Below, piece after piece: positions 27,046 to 34,942 of a DNA stretch of 64,000 bases. The notes under the pieces were generated by a model that made no database searches, was not told the origin of the DNA, and worked only from the letters and a program-made list of their open reading frames with translations. Positions within the stretch are counted from its first letter, which is position 1. Every line of letters starts with the position of its first letter. The position numbers and the translations under genes were made by a program. Origin of the DNA: Actinomycetota bacterium (GTDB taxonomy: Bacteria; Actinomycetota; Acidimicrobiia; Acidimicrobiales; Microtrichaceae); the NCBI GenBank assembly GCA_016703525.1, contig JADJBW010000009.1:158554-222553 (forward strand). Direction: 5' to 3'.

Positions 27046-27689
27046 GTCGTTTCGACCGTGATGCGCGTGCGATCGTGACCGCATACGCGACGCCCGCGGC
27101 GCGTGCGCACGCCGCGATCCGCTGGGCGTCCGCGCCGCTCGAGCGGATCGAGTCGCTGCTGCCGCGCGGCGGGAGCGTGCTCGACGTCGGGTGTGGCCAC
27201 GGCGTGTTCTCGCTGTACGCCGCGCTGCGGGGTTCGAGCCGCGTCGTCACGGGCGTCGACATCGACGGGGCGAAGATCGAACTCGGCCGACGCGCGGTCG
27301 AACGGCTCGGCATTGCAGGCCGCGTGACGCTGACCGAGGTGACCGCGGCATGGCTGCCCCCCGCCGACGGCTTCGACGCTGCCGTGGTCAACGATGTGCT
27401 CTACCTGTTGGGGCGTGATCGGGCGCGGGTGATGATCGACGCGATGATCGCCGCGGTGCGCCCAGGCGGTGTCGTGATCGTCAAGGAGATCGGCGAACGG
27501 CCGCGCTGGAAGCACCGCGTCAACGAGTGGCAAGAGCTCATCGCCACACGGGTCACCCACATCACCGCGGGTGACGCCCTGGAGGTGCTTCCGGAGGACT
27601 TCATCGAACGTGCCCTGCCCGGCGCCGTCTGCCACCGCCTCGACCGCGGCTACCCGCATGCGCACGCGGCTTGGGTCGTTCGGCGATGA
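27042..27689 (+). CDS. Class I SAM-dependent methyltransferase
   Basis: 215 residues. SAM-binding motif I is VLDVGCGHGVFSLYAAL, acidic motif II VTGVDIDGAKIELG, and a motif IV-like FDAAVVNDVLYLLGRD followed by a PGGVVIVKEIGERPRWKH strand. The fold resembles small-molecule or lipid methyltransferases. It starts at a GTG overlapping the deacetylase stop and ends in an ATGA overlap with ung, so it is the last gene of the glycan cluster and runs directly into the DNA-repair gene. Confidence 0.85.
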   Translation: MSRFDRDARAIVTAYATPAARAHAAIRWASAPLERIESLLPRGGSVLDVGCGHGVFSLYAALRGSSRVVTGVDIDGAKIELGRRAVERLGIAGRVTLTEVTAAWLPPADGFDAAVVNDVLYLLGRDRARVMIDAMIAAVRPGGVVIVKEIGERPRWKHRVNEWQELIATRVTHITAGDALEVLPEDFIERALPGAVCHRLDRGYPHAHAAWVVRR

Positions 27690-28351
27690 CGGCCACCGAC
27701 TGGAACCCGCTGCTGCGCGGCGAGTTCGACGAGCAGTACTGGCGCGACCTGCAGCACTTCGTGGCCGAGGAACGTTCGCAGGCCACCGTCTTCCCGCCCC
27801 GAGATGAGGTGTTCGCGGCGCTGCACCTCACGCCGTATGCCGCCACGCGTGTGCTGATCCTCGGCCAGGACCCCTATCACGGGCCGGGCCAGGCCCATGG
27901 CTTGTGCTTCTCGGTGCGCCGCGGTGTGCGACGCCCGCCGTCGCTTGACAACATCTTCAAGGAGTTGGCCGACGACGTCGGCTGCGCACCGCCCGACCAC
28001 GGCAACCTCGAGGCGTGGGCACGGCAGGGGGTGCTGCTGTTGAACTCGGTGCTGACGGTCCGGGCACACCACGCGGGGAGTCACGCCGCCAAGGGGTGGG
28101 AGCGCTTCACCGATCGGGTGATACGGGTGGTGAACGACAAGCCCGAGCGGGTCGTGTTTGTCCTGTGGGGCGCGTACGCACGCAAGAAGGCCGCGTTGAT
28201 CGATCTGAGCCGCCATGTCGTGATCGAGTCGGCTCACCCGTCGCCGCTATCGGCTCGCAACGGGTTCTTCGGTTCGCGGCCGTTCTCCCGGGCGAACGCG
28301 GCGCTCGCTGAGGCGGGGCTCGACCCGATCGAGTGGTGCATCATGGATTGA
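27686..28351 (+). CDS. ung: Uracil-DNA glycosylase
   Basis: 221-residue family 1 enzyme that removes uracil from DNA. The water-activating motif is LGQDPYHGPGQAHGLCFSV, the minor-groove leucine loop is ESAHPSPLSARNGFFGS, and VLLLNSVLTVRAHHAGSH is the uracil-binding strand. The ATG at 27686 overlaps the methyltransferase stop. It overlaps the homoserine kinase gene by one base. Confidence 0.97.
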   Translation: MTATDWNPLLRGEFDEQYWRDLQHFVAEERSQATVFPPRDEVFAALHLTPYAATRVLILGQDPYHGPGQAHGLCFSVRRGVRRPPSLDNIFKELADDVGCAPPDHGNLEAWARQGVLLLNSVLTVRAHHAGSHAAKGWERFTDRVIRVVNDKPERVVFVLWGAYARKKAALIDLSRHVVIESAHPSPLSARNGFFGSRPFSRANAALAEAGLDPIEWCIMD

Positions 28352-29187
28352 TGCTCGTTCGTGCCCCGGCCTCCTCCGCGAACCTCGGCTCCGGCTTCGA
28401 TGTGCTCGGCCTCGCGTTGGATGTGCCGTTCTGGATCGCGGACGAGCCGCTGGCCGACTTGCTGGCGATGGATGACCGCCATCCGGCCTGGGAGGCGCAC
28501 CGGCAGGCTGGCGGCGATGGCGACCTGTGGTGGCGGAGCCCGATCCCCCCGGGGCGCGGGATGGGGTTCTCGGGTGCGGCGCGCGTCGCGGGGGCGATGC
28601 TGGCGCTGGTCGGCGCGGGCGAGGATGAGCGCACGGCGCGCGACGGTGCGTTCGAGGTTGCGTCGACGCTCGAGGGGCATCCCGACAACGCCGCGGCGTC
28701 CGCCTACGGCGGGGTCGTGGCCGCTGCCGGGGGCCGAGTCGTGCCCGTGCACGACGCGTTCGACGCGGTGATCGTGCTGTGGTGGCCCGATTCGTCGACG
28801 TCGACCCGCAAGGCGCGGGCGGTTCTGCCGGCAGCGGTGCCCTTCGGCGACGCGGTGTTCAACGTCGGCCGCGTGGCGCTGCTGGTCGCGGCGTTCGCGG
28901 CGGGGGATCGCGAGGCGATGGCGGTCGCGGTGCAGGACCGGCTGCATCAGGACGCCCGGCTCGCGTTGTCGCCGAGCTCGGCGGAGGCCCTCGACGCGAT
29001 GCGCGGCCGGGCCGATAGCGGCGTGGCTCGGCGGGTCGGGCCCGACGGTCGCCGCCCTGGTGGATCGTGACCGTGCCGAGCGGGTCGCGTCGGCGCTGCC
29101 GGCGGGCCACCGTCGGTGGTCGAGATCGACCGCATCGGCGCGACGGTCGATAAATCCGACTTGTTGAGTCGGGATTCGATCTCATAG
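28351..29187 (+). CDS. thrB: Homoserine kinase (GHMP family, two frameshifts)
   Basis: Phosphorylates homoserine for threonine synthesis. The ATP-binding GHMP motif IPPGRGMGFSGAARVAGA, N-terminal PASSANLGSGFDVLGLAL and EGHPDNAAASAYGGVV all match ThrB. The frame shifts near 29015 (to WLGGSGPTVAALVDRDRAERVA, the C-terminal GHMP motif) and again near 29112 (to VVEIDRIGATVDKSD), ending at 29187. Merged length is about 278 residues, normal for the family. Placed just before metY, which also uses a homoserine ester, so the local genes partition aspartate-family carbon. Confidence 0.85.
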
Positions 29188-29223
29188 TCTCGGCCGAGTA
29201 TCCGAACCAACCGGGGAGCAGCG

Positions 29224-30538
29224 ATGAGCGAGTGGGGTTTCGAGACCCGTCAGATTCATGCCGGCCAGGAGCCCGATCCCACCACGGGGTCGCGGGCCGT
29301 GCCGATCTACCAGACCACCTCGTATCAGTTCCGCGACTCGGAACACGCGGCGAACCTGTTCGCGCTCGCCGAGATCGGCAACATCTACACCCGGATCATG
29401 AACCCGACCCAGGGTGTGCTCGAAGGCCGCCTGTCGGCGCTCGAAGGCGGCGTGACCACCGCGGTCGGGCTGCCCGGTGCGCTCGTGGTGTCGTCGGGCC
29501 AGGCCGCCGAGACCCTCGCACTCCTCAACGTGGCCGAGGCCGGCGATCACATCGTTGCCTCGGCTTCGCTCTACGGCGGCACCTACAACCTGCTGCACTA
29601 CACCTTTCCGAAGATCGGGATCGAGGTGTCGTTCGTGGCCGATCCGCACGACCTCGACCAGTGGCGCTCGGCGGTGAAGCCCAACACGAAGGCCTTCTTC
29701 GGTGAGGTGCTGCCGAACCCGAAGAACGACGTGCTCGACATCGGGCGTGTCGGCCGTGGCGCACGAGGTCGGCGTTCCGCTGATCGTCGACAACACGGTG
29801 CCCTCGCCCTACGGCATCAATCCGCTGAAGTGGGGGGCCGATGTGGTGGTCCACTCGACCACCAAGTTCATCGGGGGTCACGGCACCTCGATCGGCGGCG
29901 TGATCATCGACGGGGGCACGTTCGACTACGGCGCGTCGGGCCGCCACCCGGGGCTCACCGAACCCGACCCGAGCTATCACGGCCTCGCGTACTTTCCGGC
30001 GCTCGGGCACGGCTCGTACATCATCAAGGCGCGGGTGCAGTTGCTACGCGACCTCGGCCCGGCGATCTCGCCGTTCAACGCCTTCCTCACCCTGCAGGGC
30101 CTCGAGACCCTCAGCCTGCGCATGGAGCGGCACTGGGCCAATGCGCAGCGGGTCGCCGAGTTCCTCGTGGCGCATCCGCAGGTGCGTTCGGTCAACTACG
30201 CCGGTTTGGAGTCGTCGCCCTGGCACGAGCGCGCCGCGAAGTACTTCGAGGGGCGCGGGTTCGGTTCGGTGTTGGCCTTCGAGATCGACGGCGGGCGCGA
30301 GGCCGGGCAGCGCTTCGCCGACTCACTGCAACTGCACAGCCACGTCGCCAACATCGGCGATGTGCGGTCGCTCGTGATTCACCCGGCCTCCACCACGCAC
30401 AGCCAGCTCTCGCCCGAAGAGCAGGCGCTCAGCGATGTCACGCCGGGCCTCGTGCGCCTGTCGGTCGGTCTCGAGACGATCGACGACATCCTCGCCGACC
30501 TCGAGGTCGGCTTCGCCGCAGCGAAGTCGGCGACGTAG
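29224..30538 (+). CDS. metY: O-acetylhomoserine sulfhydrylase (frameshifted)
   Basis: PLP enzyme (about 438 residues when merged) making homocysteine from O-acetylhomoserine and sulfide. N-terminal GFETRQIHAGQEPDPTTGSRAVPIYQTTSY and YTRIMNPTQGVLEGRLSALEGG are typical. The frame is lost near 29748, in a GGG run; the next frame carries AVAHEVGVPLIVDNTVPSPYG and the PLP lysine in VVHSTTKFIGGHG. Length and the large internal YHGLAYFPALG insert favour MetY over MetB or MetZ. GGGGAG before the ATG is a good ribosome-binding site, so this mRNA has a leader. Converges with the GNAT gene. Confidence 0.9.
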
Positions 30539-30544
30539 GCGGGG

Positions 30545-31192
30545 TCAGGCGAGACCGAAGAGCGGGAGCGTGGCCGCAGCGCCGGTGACGACGATGTCGT
30601 CGCGGCGCTGCGGCTCCCACGCCTCGCGGTCGAGCACCAGGTCGACTTGGCGGACCGGCGGGTAGCCGTCGGTCTTCGACCAGCGGTCGCCGTTCTCGCG
30701 GTAGCCGAGCGATCGACTCACGCCCAGCGAGGCCGGGTTGTCGTGGTTCGCCGCCGACTCGGCGCGGCGGGCGCCGAGCGAGTCGAACGCGAAGTGCAGC
30801 ACCGCGGCGCGCTGCTCCCGGCCGATCCCGCGGCCCTGGAACTCCTGGCCGATCCACGATCCGGTGCGGATCACGCCGAGGTCGACGAAGCCGGTGGCGG
30901 CGACCTCTTGCATGCCGACGACCTCGCCGTCGACCAAGGTCGCGAACGGCAGGTGCCAGTCTTGCGCCGTGAAGCTGCCCCAGCAGCGCCAGTAGAACTG
31001 CATGGAGGCCCAGTACCGCTCGGGTGGGTCGATGTCGGTCCAGGGCACGCAGAACGGCATTTCGCCGCGCGGGTGAATGCCGCGATCGGCGAGGAGGGCG
31101 AGCTGCACCCCAAGGGCCTCGTCCACGGGGCGCAGCTCGACCATCGGTGTCCGGATGGCGAGGTTGAAGAACGGCCAGGTGGGGTGCGGCAT
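30545..31192 (-). CDS. GNAT-family N-acetyltransferase (RimJ/RimL-like)
   Basis: 215 residues. The acetyl-CoA pyrophosphate loop is IGQEFQGRGIGREQRAAVLH, followed by LGARRAESAANHDNPASLGVSRSLGY, the usual GNAT C-terminal motif B with the Asn-x-x-Ser pattern of RimJ/L-like enzymes. It probably acetylates an amine of a protein N-terminus or a small molecule. Tail to tail with metY (6 bp apart); the small gene upstream is 5 bp away and likely in the same transcript. Confidence 0.88.
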   Translation of the reverse strand: MPHPTWPFFNLAIRTPMVELRPVDEALGVQLALLADRGIHPRGEMPFCVPWTDIDPPERYWASMQFYWRCWGSFTAQDWHLPFATLVDGEVVGMQEVAATGFVDLGVIRTGSWIGQEFQGRGIGREQRAAVLHFAFDSLGARRAESAANHDNPASLGVSRSLGYRENGDRWSKTDGYPPVRQVDLVLDREAWEPQRRDDIVVTGAAATLPLFGLA

Positions 31193-31197
31193 GGCGC

Positions 31198-31407
31198 TCA
31201 GCCTTCGATGGTCAGGTGCGGCTCTCCGTTCGCGACCACGAGCGTGGCGGGCAGGCCGACGGCCTCGATCGGATCGAGTCGCACGGTAGACGCCACGTTC
31301 AGCACGTGTCCCTTGAATTCGCCGGCGACGATCGTGATCTCCACGCTCGACCTGTCGCTCACGTCGAGCACGAAGGCGTCGTAGGTGCCGTCGGGAAGGG
31401 GGTTCAT
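31198..31407 (-). CDS. Small conserved-looking protein (69 residues)
   Basis: Starts MNPLPDGTYDAFVLDV and continues as alternating beta-strand-like segments (SVEITIVAGEFKGHVLNVAS, ATLVVANGEPHLTIEG). The good hydrophobic/polar alternation and tight position between two genes on the same strand suggest a genuine small beta-rich protein, maybe OB- or SH3-like. No family was recognised. It overlaps nothing, lies 5 bp upstream of the GNAT gene and 14 bp downstream of the lipoprotein stop. Confidence 0.6.
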   Translation of the reverse strand: MNPLPDGTYDAFVLDVSDRSSVEITIVAGEFKGHVLNVASTVRLDPIEAVGLPATLVVANGEPHLTIEG

Positions 31408-31421
31408 TCGCACTCCATGGC

Positions 31422-32721
31422 TCAGCAGGCGGTTGGCCCGGCGGTCTCGAACGTCGCTGTGGTGCAGAGGCGTCCGATCGGCGCGTACGGGCCCATCGAG
31501 GTGATCGCGAGCGACTCGGGAGCGAGGTTCGCTGCCGAGGTGGGTTCGTCGGGCGACGGGAGGAGGTGCCGGATCAGCACGAGCAGCGGCGTGTCGGTCG
31601 CGCCCCAGTCGAGCCATGTCACGTCGTTCGCCGCGGTCGCGTTGGCCGGGCGGTCGGCCTTCGTCGAGATCGCGATTGTGAACCGCTCGTTCTCGTCCAG
31701 CGCGATGTCTCGATGCGACGCGCAACTGCTGACGGGGTACGGCTTCACGAACTCGTTGGTACACACCGACCAGAACCGCACGCCGTTGACGCCCGGGGGA
31801 TGGAACGCCGGGCGATCGATGCGGGGTGCGGTGCCGGTCACCACCACGACGCGGCCGGGCTCGTGCGCCGCGATCGTGGCGAGATAGATGTTGTCGGGGT
31901 TGGGGTAGAGGGTCGCTGCGAGGGCGCCGGGGCGGATGAAGATGGGTTCGGTGGGGATCGCCCGGTCGGTCGACGGCCCGTACTGCTCCACCAGCGCCCG
32001 CGCCGCCGCGCTCGGCCCGGGCTTCGCGCAGGTCGCGATGGGTGTGCGCGGTACCGGGGCCGACCACCGAGACCTCCGGCAGCCCCACTCCGCCGGTCGG
32101 GTCGCCGGCCTCGTCGGGGAGGTACACCCGGTACAGCACCGTGCCGCTCAGGGGTTGTGAGCCCTCGGCCGTTCCGGCCGCGAGGTCGTTGCGTCGTGCG
32201 GGGTCGGAGTGCGGCGGGCGGGCCGTGATCGTTGCCGTGTAGGTCGGGGGGCCGTGTGGCGTGGCGAGCGTCATGACCGTGAGAGGGTTGGCCGCTCCTT
32301 CGTCGAGTTCGATCTCGTGGTCGGTCAACGCATCGAGCGCGCCGCCGGATGGTCCGTAGGTGATCAACGACGCATACTCGGCCTGGGGGAGCGTGCCGCG
32401 GAGTTCGAGGTGCTGGCCTTCGGCGAGTTGGTAGCTCGTCGCCCAGTAGGTGGCCGACGTGTCGGGATAGGCGATGTTGAGCGTCTCCTTGTCGGCTCGC
32501 ACCGCCCACGCGCACCCGGCGTCGCCGACGACAGATGCGACAGCGGCCCGTTCGGCCGCTCCGGACGATGTCACATCGCGGGGGTCATCCGAGGAACACC
32601 CGAGGCCGACCAGAGCCAGAACGGCGAAGGCGGCCGTGAGCGCGAGCGCGGGCGCGCCGAAGCGGAGCCCGCGGCGTTGGGGGCTCTGCTCGGTTCGCGC
32701 TGGTGGATTCAACTCGTACAT
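31422..32721 (-). CDS. Large secreted lipoprotein (frameshifted)
   Basis: About 432 residues when merged. N-terminal signal sequence with hydrophobic core ALALTAAFAVLALVGLGC is a lipobox. The mature part includes LRGTLPQAEYASLITYGPSG and PPTYTATITARPPHSDP; after VSVVGPGTAHTH the frame is lost near 32040 and the other frame gives PIATCAKPGPSAAARALVEQYG, LYPNPDNIYLATIAAHEPGR and FWSVCTNEFVKPYPVSSCAS. The PDNxYL pattern and long beta-rich body recall DUF1214/DUF1254-type outer proteins, but the match is weak. Overlaps the end of the HNH gene by 13 bp on the same strand. Confidence 0.6.
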
Positions 32722-34026
32722 GGTGTCGGCGGTGGGTCGGGTCGGGGGATGTGGTGGCGTTGCGACCAGAGGATCTTGCCAGTGGGAGTCTCCCACCAGA
32801 ACCACTGGTCGGTGGTGGCGTGCATGGTCCAGCCGAGGCGGTGCGTGACCCCGTGGTGGAATCGGCACAGGGGCGCGGTGTTGCCGACGGTGGTCGGTCC
32901 ACCGTCTCGCCAGGCGATCACGTGATGGAAGTCGCACCAGTCGATCGGGAGGTCGCAGCCGGGGAACACGCAACCGCCGTCTCGCGAGGCGACGGCGCCG
33001 CACGGCGCGGTTGGCGAACCGTGGACCTCGATCGGGGTCGGTGGGTTCGGCCTCGCCGAGCGCAGCGGCGATGACGCGCCCGAACTCGGTGTTGGGGTCG
33101 ATGCTGTCGATGGGCTGCGATGGGCCGTGCACGCATCCGTCGCCGTCCGCGTGGACGGCATGGAAGAGGGCGCGGCGCAGCAACGCCTCGACGTGGTAGC
33201 TGCGCAGCGGCGAGCCGGACAACGTGGTGGCGGTGCCGTTGGGCTGCAGCACCACGGTGACATCGGGTCGGGTCGGCGTGGTCGCCGCTGCGTCGGTGGC
33301 GGAGCCGAGACGCACGAGTTCGAGCAGCGCCTCGGCGCGCAGCTGATTCCGCGGTGGGATGACGTTGGCGTCGCCGTCGACGTCGGAGAGCTGCTTGTAG
33401 CGACGCCAGATGCGGTCGGTCTGTGCGTCGAGCAGGGCGCGGAGTTCGAGCGCGGCGTCGTCGTGGAACTCGCCGTCGAGGTTGGCGGAGCCGTCGAACC
33501 CGTCGGTGAGGCGCACGCGGTTTGCCGGCACGGCCGGTTGATGGGCGCCGTCGGCATCGAGATGTTCGGCGATCGCGGCGACCTCGCGTGCCCAGATGTC
33601 GAACGGGAGGTGCTGGGCGAGGGTGATGAGCTCGGGGAGAAGTTCGTTGACCTGGGCGGCGATCCGCGGATTGGCCGCTCGTTCGAGTAGGAGGCAGTGA
33701 TCCCAACTGAGCTCGGCCTGCGCCAGCGCCTCGACCGCGTCGGGCAGGTGCTGGCAGAGGTGACGGGAAGCGCGCACCCGCCGGCGGACGCCGCGGGCGT
33801 CTTGGTGGCGGTGGTGGGTCACCCAGGAGGCGGTTCGGAGCCCTTGGTCGGTGACGGTTGCCTCGGTGGCTTCGAGCCGGTGGAGCAGGCGAGCGCGACT
33901 GGCGTCGAGGTGGCGCTGCGCGGTTTCGATGTCGAGCATCGCGGCCATGAGCTCGCTGTCGCTCAGCACTCCGACCGCGGCGACAGCGGCCTTGGCCGCA
34001 GCGTCTCGGAGGTCGGTGGCGAACAT
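32709..34026 (-). CDS. DUF222/HNH endonuclease-domain protein (frameshifted)
   Basis: About 438 residues. The N-terminal two thirds is the alpha-helical DUF222 (AMLDIETAQRHLDASRARLLHRLEA, WDHCLLLERAANPRIAAQVN) and the C-terminus holds the HNH nuclease: RDGGCVFPGCDLPIDWCDFHH, IAWRDGGPTTVGNTAPLC, RFHHGVTHRLGW. The join near 33000 needs one extra G (RAVRRAVASRDGG). DUF222-HNH proteins are abundant and multicopy in actinobacteria, including some near defence or mobile regions; their role is unproven. ATG at 34026 is 7 nt after a minus-strand TACTGT (leaderless). Confidence 0.87.
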
Positions 34027-34033
34027 GTGTGCG

Positions 34034-34039
34034 ACAGTA
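34034..34039 (-). promoter_or_regulatory. -10 box, DUF222/HNH gene
   Basis: Minus-strand TACTGT lies 7 nt before the ATG at 34026. Confidence 0.45.
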
Positions 34040-34094
34040 TCGGAGGGCACCGACAACGAAGCCCGCCGGTCCCGAAGATCCACCGAAAATTCCT

Positions 34095-34191
34095 GATCAA
34101 ACCGCCGAGCGCGCCGCGAGCGCCCCGCGATCAAACCGTCGAGCGCTCCGCGAGCGCCCCGCGACCGAGACCAAGTCGCCGGGCGCCCCGC
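34095..34191. repeat. 34-bp tandem repeat, nearly three copies
   Basis: Copies start at 34095, 34129 and 34163. The first two begin GATCAAACCG(C/T)CGAGCGC and end CGCGAGCGCCCCGC. The third is shorter and diverged but keeps the GCGCCCCGC end. Found between the HNH gene and the unknown 180-residue gene; no coding sequence recognised in this 180-bp gap. Confidence 0.7.
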
Positions 34192-34205
34192 GAATCCGGG
34201 CTAGG

Positions 34206-34748
34206 TCACGCGAGGTCGGGGCGGTCCGCGGCGACGTCGAGCTCGGGCACCCCGCATGCTTGCGCCAGCAGCGCCGCCCAGCGTTCGAGCGTGACGCGCA
34301 TGGCCTCGAGGTCGGCCTGGCACTCGGCGAGCTGGGGCCAGGCCCGCTCGTGATCGAGGGGCGTGCGTCCCTCGGGGCGCTCGGCCTCCCACGCGGCGAG
34401 GAGGGGGTGCCACTTCTCGGTGCGGGGCCGGATCACGTGGTTGAGCGTGGCCACGGCGAGCAGCCCGAACGAATAGGCGCCGTCGGGTTTCGGCCGGGCG
34501 ATGTCGGAACCGTGGCGGCGCAGGATGTCGCGGGTGATGCCGAACATCTGGTGGGCCGAGGTGAGGTACTCCCGCACGAACCCCGTGCCGGGCGCCATCT
34601 TGACCACCAGCGCACGGGTGATCAGCTCGACGTACAACTCCCAGGCCGCCTCGCGTTCCTTGCCCGTGTCGTCGAGCTTCCAGGTGCTCTCGGCGCTGAG
34701 GATTCCCGGCACGCCGAACCCGATCTTCAGGTCGTTGGGGCGCTTCAT
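34206..34748 (-). CDS. Unknown helical protein paired with TIR-STAND gene
   Basis: 180 residues, start supported by GGAGG 8 nt before the ATG. The sequence is mostly alpha-helical: DDTGKEREAAWELYVELITR, VREYLTSAHQMFGITRDILRRHG, a conserved-looking SFGLLAVATLNHVIRP and TEKWHPLLAAWEAERP, then a long C-terminal helix (AECQADLEAMRVTLERWAALL). It has no signal peptide, no clear catalytic motif and no family that I can name. It is divergently transcribed from the TIR-NB-ARC-TPR gene across 194 bp, which suggests they act together; it could be an effector-associated, sensor or inhibitor partner. This is inference only. Confidence 0.75.
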   Translation of the reverse strand: MKRPNDLKIGFGVPGILSAESTWKLDDTGKEREAAWELYVELITRALVVKMAPGTGFVREYLTSAHQMFGITRDILRRHGSDIARPKPDGAYSFGLLAVATLNHVIRPRTEKWHPLLAAWEAERPEGRTPLDHERAWPQLAECQADLEAMRVTLERWAALLAQACGVPELDVAADRPDLA

Positions 34749-34823
34749 GGCGGTGTCCTCCGGCGGGGCGGGTCGTGGCGAGCGGCGTGCGGGCTGTGCG
34801 GGCCGTTCTGGCCGTACCGTCGA

Positions 34824-34833
34824 AGACTATGGT
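34824..34833. promoter_or_regulatory. Candidate overlapping divergent -10 boxes (unknown protein / STAND)
   Basis: Minus-strand TAGTCT (34824-34829) and plus-strand TATGGT (34828-34833) overlap within the 194-bp divergent region. Unlike leaderless genes here, both flanking genes have Shine-Dalgarno sequences and long leaders. Confidence 0.35.
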
Positions 34834-34848
34834 CCGTGCGGCGCGGGT

Positions 34849-34937
34849 GCAGTGTGAGGGCAGTGTGAGGGCGGGGTGGCGGGCCGGATCGGTCCGCCGA
34901 CCGAGTGACCGAGCGAGTGACCGAGCGAGTGAGGGAG
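34849..34937. repeat. Two short tandem repeats in STAND leader
   Basis: GCAGTGTGAGG is repeated twice at 34849-34870. GTGACCGAGCGA is repeated at 34905-34916 and 34917-34928, with a third partial copy running into the GAGGGAG ribosome-binding site before the GTG at 34943. Confidence 0.75.
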
Positions 34938-34942
34938 TTGCG

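Noticed and set aside
32709..34026. DUF222-HNH gene as part of an insertion element
   Set aside because: No terminal inverted repeats, target duplication or transposase; these genes are widespread chromosomal singletons or paralogues in actinobacteria.
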